In this document: piece by piece, positions 1 to 8,616 of the stretch | Numbering within the stretch: the stretch's first letter is position 1 | How the letters are laid out: each line of letters begins with the position of its first letter | Assembly: GCA_030017555.1 (NCBI GenBank) | Contig: JASEIC010000004.1 | Coordinates: 1-50,501, forward strand | DNA length: 50,501 nucleotides | Reading direction: 5' to 3' | DNA from: Patescibacteria group bacterium | GTDB taxonomy: Bacteria > Patescibacteriota > Minisyncoccia > UBA6257 > GWB1-50-10 | Position numbers and translations under genes: made by a program | The notes under the pieces: generated by a model | Told to the model about the DNA's origin: nothing | What the model saw: the letters and a program-made list of their open reading frames with translations, nothing else | Databases searched by the model: none

Positions 1-2
1 TT

Positions 3-65
3 GAATCAAAAGACGGCGGTAATAATGATGAGTGGTATGAAGTTGGCAGTAATTTGAGTTTGTAG
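3..65 (+). CDS. C-terminal tail of a pilin paralogue (partial)
   Basis: The window opens inside an open frame that ends at TAG (63-65). The last 20 codons end in DEWYEVGSNLSL. Bases 1-55 are identical to 619-673, the end of the next gene, so this is the 3' end of a tandem duplicate of the pilin at 87-683. The two copies differ only in their last few codons (NLSL against NLNF). It presumably encodes a type IV pilin, but the N-terminal prepilin signal lies outside the window. Confidence 0.8.
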   Translation, partial: ESKDGGNNDEWYEVGSNLSL

Positions 66-86
66 CAAAAGTAAGTAATTAGGAAA

Positions 87-683
87 ATGACACGTGGTTT
101 TACTTTAGTTGAATTATTGATTGTTATTGCCATTTTGGTGGTTTTATCCGTGGCAGTTGTTTTAGTATTAAACCCAGCGGAACTTATTAAGCAGGGTCGT
201 GATTCCACAAGAATTTCTGATCTTTCAACTTTAAACAGCGCAATTGCGCTTTATCTTGCTGATATGATTAATCCTAATTGGGCGACTACAACAGTTCGTT
301 TTTGCACTAAAGGTGCAATTTTTCCGGAAGCAACCGCTACTATAACTACTTGTTTATCTAATAGTATTTCAGCGGTTGATGGAACTGGTTGGGTTAATAA
401 TATTGAATTTAGGAAAATTTCATTTGGCTCGCCGATTTCTCGTTTGCCTTTAGATCCATTAAATACTACAAGTACTGCCAGTTGTCCAAGTATAGTATAT
501 GCTACAACCACTCAAATCGGTTGCTTTTATGGATTTAGAGCAAGCACGACAGTTGGTGTTTATGAAATTAATGCCAATATGGAAAGTACTAAGTATAAAA
601 ACGGCGGTGCGGCGGACGTTGAATCAAAAGACGGCGGTAATAATGATGAGTGGTATGAAGTTGGCAGTAATTTAAACTTCTAA
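87..683 (+). CDS. type IV pilin / pseudopilin (major-pilin-like)
   Basis: A 198-aa prepilin with a class III signal peptide. A very short leader, MTRG, is followed by FTLVELLIVIAILVVL; cleavage would fall after Gly4 and the conserved Glu lies at +5. Residues 5-30 form the hydrophobic alpha1 helix that packs in the pilus core. The globular part holds four cysteines (in RFCTKG, TTCLSN, SCPSIV and IGCFYGF), enough for two disulfides. ATG 87 is preceded by AGGA at very short spacing. It is the downstream member of a tandem pair and is followed by pilB and pilC, so it is probably the structural pilin of this machine. It could instead be a GspG-type pseudopilin. Confidence 0.85.
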   Translation: MTRGFTLVELLIVIAILVVLSVAVVLVLNPAELIKQGRDSTRISDLSTLNSAIALYLADMINPNWATTTVRFCTKGAIFPEATATITTCLSNSISAVDGTGWVNNIEFRKISFGSPISRLPLDPLNTTSTASCPSIVYATTTQIGCFYGFRASTTVGVYEINANMESTKYKNGGAADVESKDGGNNDEWYEVGSNLNF

Positions 684-726
684 TCTACTTATTGTTAGTA
701 TTATTAAGCAGTACTATATCGATGTA

Positions 727-752
727 TCCCGCCACTCCAAGGAGTGGCGGGA
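727..752 (+). terminator. perfect 12-bp hairpin after the pilin gene
   Basis: TCCCGCCACTCC (727-738) is followed after AA by its exact complement (741-752). No U-run follows. It may end pilin transcripts, protect their 3' ends, or sit in the leader of pilB. Confidence 0.55.
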
Positions 753-755
753 TTC

Positions 756-764
756 TGTTATAAT
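756..764 (+). promoter_or_regulatory. extended -10 promoter for pilB
   Basis: TGTTATAAT matches an extended -10 (TGnTATAAT) and lies 23 nt before the pilB ATG. The -35 position falls in the hairpin at 727-752, so the hairpin may affect this promoter as well as terminate upstream transcripts. This is inferred from sequence only. Confidence 0.5.
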
Positions 765-787
765 TAAATTAATATAAATATGTTTCA

Positions 788-2503
788 ATGATTAGTCTTC
801 CCCCAGTCAAATTAAAAGAAATTCTTATAAAATCAGGCATTATTAATGCGGAAACATTTGATGCGATTGAAAAAGAAGCAATTCACAAGAGACAAGGTTT
901 AATAGATATTCTTCTTTCTCGAGGTCTTATTAATAAGGATTATTTTTTGATATTAGTTGCGCAAGCATTAGGCGTTGAGCGTGTGAATTTGGGTGTTGTA
1001 AAAATTGATGAAGAAGTTTTGCGGCTTTTACCGGAGGATATTGCTCGTCGGAGGAAAGTAATTGTTTTTGGTCGCGAGCCGGATGGTAAGTTTAAGGTAG
1101 CTATGGAAGATCCGAATGATCTTGAAACCGTTGATTTTCTGCGTTTAAAGCTTGGCGTGCCCGTGAAGCCTTATCTTGCCGCCGAAGATGATTTAAACCG
1201 CGGCTTTTCTCTTTATGAGAAGCAATTAACTCAGGATTTTAAAACTGTTATTGAAGATAGTATTCAGCAATCGCTTCGTTCTAAAGCTCGAGGCGATTTA
1301 AAGGAAGCAGCCGAAGATTTACCGATTGTGGCGATTGTGGATAATCTTTTGTCATACGCGATTTCTTCTTGCGCTTCTGATGTCCATTTTGAAATTTTGG
1401 ATGATGCGATTTTAGTTCGTTATCGAATTGACGGCATTCTTCACGAAATTATCAGAATGCCGAAGGAGATTCATATGGCCGTCGTGGCAAGATTAAAACT
1501 TCTTTCAAATTTGCGTCTTGATGAACATACTCATCCGCAGGATGGTCGTTTTCGTTATCGAATGGGAGATAATATTATTGATGTTCGTGTTTCAATAATT
1601 TCAACTTTTTATGGAGAAAAAGTTGAAATGCGTCTCTTAGCGAGCGCTCAAAAACCGCTTTCGCTTCGCGACTTGGGTCTTTTTGAAGAAAACACACGGC
1701 TTATTGAAGAAGCGATTAGAAAAAGTTACGGCATGGTTTTAGTAAGCGGTCCTACAGGTTCCGGTAAAACTACCACGCTTTACTCGATGATGAATCTTTT
1801 AAATCGGCCGGAAGTAAATATTGTTTCAGTTGAAGATCCAATTGAATATGATATGCGTTATGTAAATCAAATGCAGGTGAATCAACAAGCCGGTGTTACT
1901 TTTGCTTCCGGGCTTCGATCAATCTTGCGGCAAGATCCAAATGTTATTATGGTCGGTGAAATTAGAGACGGCGAGACCGCGAATATCGCCGTCCAAGCCG
2001 CGCTCACGGGACATCTTGTTCTTTCTTCGCTTCATACGAATGACGCGCCGACCGCCATTCCTCGTTTGATTGATATGGGCGTGCCGCCATTTTTAGTTGG
2101 CGCGGTATTAAATGATATTTTGGCTCAACGTTTGGTAAGACATATTCATATTGATTGCATTGAATCGTATTTGCCGGAAGCTGGCGTTTTAACCGCTATA
2201 AAAGAACAATTAAGATTATCAGATGTTAATCCGCAAACAATCAAACTTCCTAAAACACTTTATCGCGGACGGGGTTGTAATGCTTGCGGTCATACCGGTT
2301 ATTTAGGACGACTTGGTATTTTTGAGATTTTGAACGTGACTGAAGAGGTGAGAAAATTAATAATTAGTCCTGATTTTAGCTTGAGTAATCTTCAAAAATT
2401 TGCGCGATCGCAAGGTATGATTACAATATTCGAGGACGGTTTAAAAAAGGTTGAGCGGGGCATAACAACCATTGAAGAAGTTTTTAGAGTGGTAAGAGAG
2501 TAA
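788..2503 (+). CDS. pilB: type IV pilus assembly ATPase PilB (GspE family)
   Basis: A 571-aa cytoplasmic ATPase that powers pilus extension. The N-terminal MshEN/GspE-N domain spans about 1-150. The ATPase core carries Walker A GPTGSGKTTT at about 321-330, an Asp box around VEDPIEYD, Walker B-type DPNVIMVGEIRD and a His box in ALTGHLVLSSLHTNDA. The usual zinc site (two CxxC pairs) seems reduced: CNAC is present at 497-500, but the expected first pair is replaced by HIHIDCIESY near 455-464. No SD is visible before ATG 788. It is followed by pilC and two prepilin genes in the same direction, a standard pilus operon. Confidence 0.95.
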   Translation: MISLPPVKLKEILIKSGIINAETFDAIEKEAIHKRQGLIDILLSRGLINKDYFLILVAQALGVERVNLGVVKIDEEVLRLLPEDIARRRKVIVFGREPDGKFKVAMEDPNDLETVDFLRLKLGVPVKPYLAAEDDLNRGFSLYEKQLTQDFKTVIEDSIQQSLRSKARGDLKEAAEDLPIVAIVDNLLSYAISSCASDVHFEILDDAILVRYRIDGILHEIIRMPKEIHMAVVARLKLLSNLRLDEHTHPQDGRFRYRMGDNIIDVRVSIISTFYGEKVEMRLLASAQKPLSLRDLGLFEENTRLIEEAIRKSYGMVLVSGPTGSGKTTTLYSMMNLLNRPEVNIVSVEDPIEYDMRYVNQMQVNQQAGVTFASGLRSILRQDPNVIMVGEIRDGETANIAVQAALTGHLVLSSLHTNDAPTAIPRLIDMGVPPFLVGAVLNDILAQRLVRHIHIDCIESYLPEAGVLTAIKEQLRLSDVNPQTIKLPKTLYRGRGCNACGHTGYLGRLGIFEILNVTEEVRKLIISPDFSLSNLQKFARSQGMITIFEDGLKKVERGITTIEEVFRVVRE

Positions 2504-2537
2504 TTACCTTACCCTTCAAATCAAAGATAGAAATATT

Positions 2538-2605
2538 CACCCCGCTGATGGCGGGGTGCTTAAATTTATGATAAAATTTATACAAGAAAAGGTTTATAAA
2601 TTTTA
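2538..2605 (+). promoter_or_regulatory. two hairpins in the pilB-pilC gap
   Basis: A GC-rich hairpin pairs CACCCCGC (2538-2545) with GCGGGGTG (2551-2558). An AT-rich hairpin pairs TAAAATTTATA (2572-2582) with TATAAATTTTA (2595-2605), 11 bp, ending 11 nt before the pilC ATG. Neither has a terminator-like U-run. The first may be an mRNA stability or partial termination element; the second may mask the pilC start. At 2509-2526 the text CCTTACCCTTCAAAT resembles the left arm of the leader hairpins at 8617 and 11188, but I find no matching right arm. Confidence 0.5.
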
Positions 2606-2616
2606 ATAAATTTAGC

Positions 2617-3834
2617 ATGCAATTTCGTTATATCGCATCACAACCAAATGGTAAATTGATTCAAGGTGATATTGAAGCGCGGGATGAGGATGAAGTTTTA
2701 TCTTTTTTGGGCAGTCGAAATCTCACGCCTGTAAGTATTGAAAAATTAAGTACGCCAAAGACGCGCGGTTTAGCAAGTATGTTGCGTCGAGGCGTAAATA
2801 TCAGCGACCAAATATTTCTTTCGAAATATTTGGCGCTTATGCTTAAAATCGGCACCGGTTTAATTGAAGCAATTAATATCTTAATTGTTGATTTTGATAA
2901 ACCAGCGGTCAAGGCAATTCTTTTGGAAGTGAAGACCGCTTTAGAAAAAGGCGACCCCTTTTATTCGACTTTTGCCCGTTATCCGAAAATTTTCAGCTCG
3001 GTTTATGTAAATTTAATAAAAGCCGGTGAAACATCGGGTAATCTTGAGAAAACTTTTGAAGAATTAACTGAAATGCTTACGAAGCAAAAAGGTTTGAGTG
3101 ATAAAATCAAAAGCTCTCTTATTTATCCAGTTATTCTTCTTGTCAGTTCAATATTAGTGTTAACGTTTATTGTTATGTTTGCGTTGCCAAAAATTGCTAA
3201 TGTTTTTATCGAGGGTGGATTTCAAGCGCCCGGTTTTTCTCGTGTTGTTTTTAGTGTTGGTTTGTTTTTCAATAAATTCGGTTTTTATATTTTCGGCGCC
3301 GCGGCAATTATCGCGATTGCATTTTTTAGATTTTTTAAATCTTCAGTGATTTTCAAAAAATTTGTAGTAAGCATTATTGGTGAAATTCCGGTTATTCGCG
3401 ATGTTATGAAAAAAATTGCGCTTCAGAGATTTGCAAGCGTGTTTTCTTCATTAATTAGAGCCGGTTTACCCATCACCGATGCGTTAGAAATTACCGCGCA
3501 AGCAGTAGGCAATATCAATTTAAAAGAAAGTTTATTGAGAATTTCAAAAGAAGGCTTGGCGAAAGGTTTAACTATTGGCGAAGCTTTTAAGCGGGAACCA
3601 TTTTTTCCAATGACTGTGACGAATCTTGTGGCGATTTCAGAAAAAGCCGGACATCTTACGGATGTTTTAAGCACCTTAAGTGATTTTTATGTTAAAGAAA
3701 TTGACAGTTCAATAAAGATTATGGTTGCGTTTTTGGAACCGGTCTTACTTCTTTTTATTGGCGGTATTATTGGGCTTATCGCGCTTTCGGTTATTATTCC
3801 GATTTATCAACTTACGACAGCAATCGGCGGTTAA
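2617..3834 (+). CDS. pilC: type IV pilus inner-membrane platform protein PilC (GspF family)
   Basis: A 405-aa polytopic protein with two T2SSF domains (about 70-190 and 270-395), each ending in a membrane segment, for example VILLVSSILVLTFIVMFALP and the C-terminal LEPVLLLFIGGIIGLIALSV. The N-terminal MQFRYIASQPNGKLIQGDIE is the usual GspF start (Y.A....G....G.I.A). It forms the platform that couples PilB ATP hydrolysis to pilin insertion. It lies 9 bp before the next prepilin gene. No SD precedes ATG 2617. Confidence 0.95.
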   Translation: MQFRYIASQPNGKLIQGDIEARDEDEVLSFLGSRNLTPVSIEKLSTPKTRGLASMLRRGVNISDQIFLSKYLALMLKIGTGLIEAINILIVDFDKPAVKAILLEVKTALEKGDPFYSTFARYPKIFSSVYVNLIKAGETSGNLEKTFEELTEMLTKQKGLSDKIKSSLIYPVILLVSSILVLTFIVMFALPKIANVFIEGGFQAPGFSRVVFSVGLFFNKFGFYIFGAAAIIAIAFFRFFKSSVIFKKFVVSIIGEIPVIRDVMKKIALQRFASVFSSLIRAGLPITDALEITAQAVGNINLKESLLRISKEGLAKGLTIGEAFKREPFFPMTVTNLVAISEKAGHLTDVLSTLSDFYVKEIDSSIKIMVAFLEPVLLLFIGGIIGLIALSVIIPIYQLTTAIGG

Positions 3835-3842
3835 TTGCGAAA

Positions 3843-4361
3843 ATGCAAAATTTATATAAGAAAATTTTCAGAAATAAAAACGGTTTCACCCTCGTTGAGC
3901 TTATTGTTGCTATTGCTTTAATCGTAATAATCGCAACAATCACGGTTCTTAATTTGAGCAGTTATTCAAGAAGCCGGCAATTAGAAAGTGAGAGCAAAAA
4001 AATAGTTGCTGTTCTTCGCGATACTCAAAGTAAGGCTATGACTGGTCAAGGAGGAGGAAGATGGGGGGTGAATTTTACCAATGTGGTCGATGCGGGAGAC
4101 AAATATGAAGTTTTCAGCGGTTTAAATTATGCGAACGGCATTATAGAAAAAGTTATAAATTTTAATCCAGCGATTCAATTCAGTGATCCTTCTTCTGGTT
4201 CAGCAAAAGAAGTGGTATTTCAACCTGTTTCTGGGGATATAGGAGGTGATTTTTCAATTATCATAAGTTTGGTTTCAAATCCGCAGTTGCAAAAACACAT
4301 TAAAATCAGCCCGATAGGAGTGATAACCATTGAGGAAGTGACGCCCTTACCGGATTATTAA
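3843..4361 (+). CDS. minor prepilin (GspH/FimT-like)
   Basis: A 172-aa protein with a class III signal: a basic leader ending KNG, then FTLVELIVAIALIVIIATIT, with cleavage expected after Gly14 and Glu at +5. The next segment, SYSRSRQLESESKKIVAVLRDTQSKA, is typical of GspH/FimT minor pilins. The rest is a beta-rich domain without cysteines. It starts 9 bp after pilC and is probably co-transcribed. Minor pilins of this kind prime assembly or form the pilus tip. Confidence 0.85.
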   Translation: MQNLYKKIFRNKNGFTLVELIVAIALIVIIATITVLNLSSYSRSRQLESESKKIVAVLRDTQSKAMTGQGGGRWGVNFTNVVDAGDKYEVFSGLNYANGIIEKVINFNPAIQFSDPSSGSAKEVVFQPVSGDIGGDFSIIISLVSNPQLQKHIKISPIGVITIEEVTPLPDY

Positions 4362-4388
4362 TCAAATATGAAATTTTAAACCATTATA

Positions 4389-5036
4389 ATGATTTGCGAT
4401 AAATACTATAAGAATATCTTTTCTAAAGCGGGCCAATCTTTAATTGAAGTTATTATTGGACTGGCTATTGGCGCTCTTATTATTGGCGGTGCGACTTTTG
4501 CGATTTTTGCAACGCTTACTACCAGCGCTTCGCTTCAAAAAGCTCAAAGCGCTTTGGCTTTAAGCCAAGAACTTTTGGATAAAATTCGTTTGGTGGCCGG
4601 CTCTAATTGGAACGAAATTTACAATGTTCCAAACAAAGGTACTACCAGCACCTACCATGTTGTTGTTTCCGGCACCATTTTAATAGTGGCTACCGGTACC
4701 CAGTCGCGCATCATTGATGGTGTGGAATACACCCGCTATTTTTCGGTGGAGAACGTCAACCGCGGCGCTTTCGATAATATTGTTACTTCCGGCGGCACTA
4801 ATGATCCTTCAACTCAAAAAATTTCAGTTTCAACTGAATGGCTTGGTCAAGGAAAAATTGGCGTTGTTAAACTTGTCGATTATGTTACGCGTTGGAAAAA
4901 TGCGTTTTTTAGACAAACTGATTGGTCGGTTGGGCCGGGCATATCCACGCCTTTAAATGAACCGAGTAATAATTTTAGCACCTCTACAAATATTGATTTT
5001 TCGGAAGTCGGTTCAATCAAATTAAAAGGTTTCTAA
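4389..5036 (+). CDS. minor prepilin (PilV/GspI-like)
   Basis: A 215-aa prepilin-like protein. The leader MICDKYYKNIFSKAG precedes QSLIEVIIGLAIGALIIGG, with the Gly-cleavage site and Glu at +5 retained, although +1 is Gln rather than Phe. This QSLIE form is typical of PilV/GspI-like minor pilins. The globular part has a WN/VYR-like pattern of secreted pseudopilins and no disulfide pair. It closes the pilus block; the next gene lies behind a separate promoter and leader. Confidence 0.8.
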   Translation: MICDKYYKNIFSKAGQSLIEVIIGLAIGALIIGGATFAIFATLTTSASLQKAQSALALSQELLDKIRLVAGSNWNEIYNVPNKGTTSTYHVVVSGTILIVATGTQSRIIDGVEYTRYFSVENVNRGAFDNIVTSGGTNDPSTQKISVSTEWLGQGKIGVVKLVDYVTRWKNAFFRQTDWSVGPGISTPLNEPSNNFSTSTNIDFSEVGSIKLKGF

Positions 5037-5052
5037 CTTGTTAATTTTGGTT

Positions 5053-5202
5053 TATAATTAGTATTATGCCCAGTAGTGAAAACTCGATTGCTCCGACTGT
5101 GTCGGAGGGGGTTTTAAAGAAAGACATTATTGGGAAAGAAAACAATGATTAACCAAAGGTCAAATAATTGTTGTAAAAATTAATCGAGTTTCTACTACTG
5201 GG
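5053..5202 (+). promoter_or_regulatory. promoter and long leader hairpin ending at the 5204 start (AGTAGTG family)
   Basis: TATAAT at 5053-5058 places a start of transcription near 5065-5069, the beginning of the left arm. The left arm CCCAGTAGTGAAAACTCGAT (5069-5088) pairs with the right arm ATCGAGTTTCTACTACTGGG (5183-5202): 18 Watson-Crick pairs, one G-U and one A-C mismatch. The ATG follows after one base and can extend the stem. Between the arms are about 94 nt containing a GC-rich CTCCGACTGTGTCGGAG hairpin. The same arms recur at 23263-23331 and 33759-33889. Function is inferred: control of initiation by masking the start. Confidence 0.65.
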
Positions 5203-5203
5203 T

Positions 5204-5620
5204 ATGGTTAAAGTTATTAATTTTCATGAAAAAATCGAACAGGATCTTGCAAAACTTTCTTTAGAAATAAAAGAACAAAGAAATCGGCCGGATATTCAAA
5301 AATTGCCAGAACGGGAAATCGTGAAAAGATCTCTTAAATCTTTCTCGGCAAATTTAGGCAATGAACCGGTTTCTGCGCCACCGCCTCCGCCGGCAGTAAA
5401 ACACGATCATGTTAGATTGCCAGCGTATTTAGAAAAAGAAAATGTCGATTCCAGTGTTAAATATGAGATTGAAAAATTAATTGATATGGTTTTTCACGAA
5501 GGTTTGGAAAAAGCAGTTCGGGAAGCCAAGAATCGTTCGCCTTTTGTCGAAGATTCTTTTCACGACGCTTTAGTTGATAAATTATTGCCAGAATTGAAAA
5601 AAACAGACGTTTTTAAGTGA
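5204..5620 (+). CDS. hypothetical protein, 138 aa, in the pilus/ATPase cluster
   Basis: I do not recognise a family. The protein is soluble and charged. It has a helical N-terminal stretch (about 6-45, possibly coiled coil), a proline run APPPPPA near 65 that looks like a linker, and a helical C-terminal domain (about 75-138). There is no signal peptide or membrane segment. It ends 20 bp before the ATPase gene at 5641, so it is probably co-transcribed and could be an accessory factor for that ATPase. The start is supported by the leader element that ends one base before ATG 5204. Confidence 0.6.
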   Translation: MVKVINFHEKIEQDLAKLSLEIKEQRNRPDIQKLPEREIVKRSLKSFSANLGNEPVSAPPPPPAVKHDHVRLPAYLEKENVDSSVKYEIEKLIDMVFHEGLEKAVREAKNRSPFVEDSFHDALVDKLLPELKKTDVFK

Positions 5621-5640
5621 TTTATTAAATTAATTGTTTT

Positions 5641-8001
5641 ATGTTCTTTTTTTTATTTTATATTCTTCCGTTTTTAGTAATAGTTGTCGGCGGTATCGGA
5701 ATTTTTTTGTTGCGGCGAAAAATAAATCGTAAGAAATTTTTAGAAATTTTAGATTTAAAGCTTTTTTTAATTCGTTTACCGATTAGAAGTACGGATGGTA
5801 AGGACTTGAAGCAGGAAATTAATATAACAGAACAGCTTTTAAGTTCTCTTGCCTCTTTTAAACGTCCTTTTATTTTTGAGATAGCCGTTCCTCATATTGG
5901 TGAGGAAATTCATTTTTACGCGGCGGTACCAAATGAACTTAGCGAACCGTTTGTGAGACAAGTTCAATCACTTTGGAATGATGCTGAAGTAAAATTTGTC
6001 GATGATTATAATATTTTTAATTATATTGGCGTAACCAATGGCGTTTTTATAAAACAAAAAGAAAGGTTTATTATCCCCATCCGCACTTATCAAGAAGTCG
6101 GTTCTGATACTTTTTCACCAATATTAGGCGGTTTTTCTCAATTAGATGAAATAGGAGAGGGTGCGGCTATGCAGATTATCGTGAAGCCGGCAGGAGAATC
6201 GTTTCGAAAAGAGATTTTTGGAGCGCTTCAAGTTTTGAAAAAAGGATGGAAATTGAGAGATGTATTAAATAATAAAATGTCAGCTTCAATTTCCGATTTT
6301 AGCGAAGCTATTTCATCTCATAAAAAAAAGGGAGATGAAACACAAAAAATTATTGATGAACCGGCGGTTAAAGCCCTTGAGGCAAAAGTCGCCAAACCGC
6401 TTTTTGAAATCAATGTTCGTGTTTTGACTTCAGCGGCAGATCAAGCGCATGCCAACTCGATATTAAATGGTATTGCGGCCGGTTTTTCTCAATTTAGCGC
6501 TCCAATGCGCAATGAATTGTTGGCGGTGAAACCGAAGAATATAAAAAATCTCGTTTTTGAATTTTGTTTTCGTAAATTTAATAAAGATGAGGCGATGATT
6601 ATGACTTCAGAAGAACTCGTCAGTCTTTTTCATTTTCCCACGCCATTTACCAGTATTCCAAGAGTAAAGTATCTCAAAGCAAAAGAAGCGTCACCGCCTA
6701 TGAATCTGCCGGAGATTGGCGTGCTTTTGGGACAAAGCGTATTTCGCGGTCAGGCGAAAAATGTTTTGATGGCTGATGATGACAGGCGTCGGCATCTTTA
6801 TGTTGTCGGCCAAACCGGTACTGGAAAAACAGTGCTTCTAAAAAATATTGCCGTTCACGATATTCGGGCCGGGAAAGGAATCGCTATTATTGACCCTCAT
6901 GGTGAGTTTGTAAATGATGTTTTAGGTTTAGTGCCAAAGAATAGATTAGAGGATGTGATTGTTTTTGATCCAAGCGATTTAGAGCGACCTTTAGGTCTTA
7001 ATATGCTTGAATATGACTTTGAAAAACCCGAGCAAAAAACCTTCATTATTAATGAAATGATTGGAATTTTTGACAAATTATATGATTTAAAAATAACGGG
7101 TGGTCCGATGTTTGAGCAATACATGCGAAATGCTCTACTTCTTTTAATGGAAGACGCTCCCAATGAATCGGCAACGCTTACTGAAATACCGCGGGTGTTT
7201 ACTGATGTTACATTCCGTGAAAGAAAACTAAAACGGATTCACAATCCGCTAGTTATTGATTTTTGGACCAAAGAAGCGACGCGAGTTACCGGCGAAGCGT
7301 CGCTTGCTAATATGACTACTTATGTTGGTTCAAAATTTAATGTTTTCTTAAACAACGATTATGTTCGACCGATTATTGGTCAAGCTAAATCAGCTTTTAA
7401 TTTCAGAAAAATAATGGATGAAGGAAAAATTTTATTGGTGAATTTATCTAAAGGCAAGATTGGCGATTTAAATGCCGGTTTATTAGGCATGGTCGTCACA
7501 GGAAGGCTTTTAATGGCGGCTTTAAGCCGAACCGATCTTCAAGAAATAAACCGGCGTGATTTTTATCTTTATATTGATGAGTTTCAAAATTTTACGACTG
7601 ATTCTATTTCAACGATTCTTTCTGAAGCTCGCAAGTATCGATTAAATTTAGTTATTACTCACCAATTTATTGCTCAACTTGCGGAAAAAATTAGAGATGC
7701 GGTTTTTGGCAATGTCGGTTCAATGGTTTCTTTTCGTGTTGGCGCCCAAGATGCCGATGTGCTTGTTAAACAATTTGAACCGGTTTTTAACGTGCATGAT
7801 CTTGTAAACATTGATAATTTTAATGCTTACGCAAAGCTTTTAATGCGCGGCGAAACAACAAAACCATTTAATATAAAAACTATAAAACCCGAAACACCAG
7901 ATTTAAAAACTGCGATGGATATTAAAAATCTATCTCGATTAAAATACGGTCGTGATCGCAATGAAGTGGAGGAAGAAATTTATAAACGACTTAGAGAATG
8001 A
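5641..8001 (+). CDS. membrane-anchored type IV secretion-type ATPase (VirD4/VirB4/TraG-like)
   Basis: A 786-aa protein. The N-terminal segment FYILPFLVIVVGGIGIFLL (about 6-24) anchors it in the membrane. Residues about 40-370 form a large N-terminal domain. The motor domain begins with Walker A VVGQTGTGKTVLL near 388-400, followed by IIDPHGEFVNDVL, Walker B-like FYLYIDEFQNF, and a conserved SEARKYRLNLVITHQ segment. This is the arrangement of conjugative coupling/VirB4-type ATPases. In CPR genomes such proteins usually sit next to pilus genes, as here. A role in moving DNA or protein across the envelope is inferred. The stop overlaps the next start by 4 bp. Confidence 0.85.
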   Translation: MFFFLFYILPFLVIVVGGIGIFLLRRKINRKKFLEILDLKLFLIRLPIRSTDGKDLKQEINITEQLLSSLASFKRPFIFEIAVPHIGEEIHFYAAVPNELSEPFVRQVQSLWNDAEVKFVDDYNIFNYIGVTNGVFIKQKERFIIPIRTYQEVGSDTFSPILGGFSQLDEIGEGAAMQIIVKPAGESFRKEIFGALQVLKKGWKLRDVLNNKMSASISDFSEAISSHKKKGDETQKIIDEPAVKALEAKVAKPLFEINVRVLTSAADQAHANSILNGIAAGFSQFSAPMRNELLAVKPKNIKNLVFEFCFRKFNKDEAMIMTSEELVSLFHFPTPFTSIPRVKYLKAKEASPPMNLPEIGVLLGQSVFRGQAKNVLMADDDRRRHLYVVGQTGTGKTVLLKNIAVHDIRAGKGIAIIDPHGEFVNDVLGLVPKNRLEDVIVFDPSDLERPLGLNMLEYDFEKPEQKTFIINEMIGIFDKLYDLKITGGPMFEQYMRNALLLLMEDAPNESATLTEIPRVFTDVTFRERKLKRIHNPLVIDFWTKEATRVTGEASLANMTTYVGSKFNVFLNNDYVRPIIGQAKSAFNFRKIMDEGKILLVNLSKGKIGDLNAGLLGMVVTGRLLMAALSRTDLQEINRRDFYLYIDEFQNFTTDSISTILSEARKYRLNLVITHQFIAQLAEKIRDAVFGNVGSMVSFRVGAQDADVLVKQFEPVFNVHDLVNIDNFNAYAKLLMRGETTKPFNIKTIKPETPDLKTAMDIKNLSRLKYGRDRNEVEEEIYKRLRE

Positions 8002-8603
8002 GAGATTATTATTTAGTCACCCTTATCGGCTTTTTGGTCGGTTGGTTGGTTTTATTGCCAATTAAGAATTTTGGTTTTGAAATGATGCCGTTATTGATAA
8101 TTGGTTCTGTTATATTTTTTACTTTTTTAGGACCATTTTGTATGTGGATTTTGAAAAAATTAAGTTTTTTTTGGCCGGTTTTGGACCAATTCGGCAAGTT
8201 CGCGGCTGTTGGGTCTCTTAATTCATTTATTGACCTTGCGGTTCTTAATTTGTTAATACTCATGACGGGTATCTCGGTTGGAATTTTCTTTACAATATTT
8301 AAGACTGTTTCTTTTTTGTTAGCCAAGACCAGCAGTTATTTTTGGAATAAGTTTTGGACTTTTGAAAGTAAAGAACCTGTTTCTTGGCGGGAGTATATAA
8401 AATTCGGTATTTTTACGGGAATTGGTTTATTGCTTAACGTTGGCATTGCCACGTTGATTGTTAATTTTTTAAAGTCACCCGGTTATGTTGATGATAAAAT
8501 TTGGGCTAATGTTGGAGCGGTGGGGGCAATAATTATATCAATGTTTTGGAATTTTTTGAGTTACAGAAATATAGTTTTTAAAAAGGAGCTGATTGTGAAA
8601 TAA
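7998..8603 (+). CDS. GtrA-like membrane protein
   Basis: A 201-aa polytopic protein. Two N-terminal membrane segments (about 5-25 and 28-52) precede a GtrA-type four-helix core starting at QFGKFAAVGSLNSFIDLAVL and including KTSSYFWNKFWTFE, the family's hallmark, and a C-terminal FWNFLSYRNIVFK. GtrA proteins are thought to flip undecaprenyl-phosphate-linked sugars. The following glycosyltransferase (8750) is the kind of enzyme that makes such lipid-linked sugars, so the two probably work together. ATG overlaps the previous stop (ATGA). Confidence 0.85.
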   Translation: MRDYYLVTLIGFLVGWLVLLPIKNFGFEMMPLLIIGSVIFFTFLGPFCMWILKKLSFFWPVLDQFGKFAAVGSLNSFIDLAVLNLLILMTGISVGIFFTIFKTVSFLLAKTSSYFWNKFWTFESKEPVSWREYIKFGIFTGIGLLLNVGIATLIVNFLKSPGYVDDKIWANVGAVGAIIISMFWNFLSYRNIVFKKELIVK

Positions 8604-8616
8604 TTAAACGGGATGA

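Noticed and set aside
5069-5202. Inverted repeats flanking a promoter as an invertible phase-variation switch
   Set aside because: The arms are imperfect at the DNA level but pair through G-U at the RNA level, differ between copies by compensatory changes, and no invertase gene is in the window. The RNA hairpin reading fits better.
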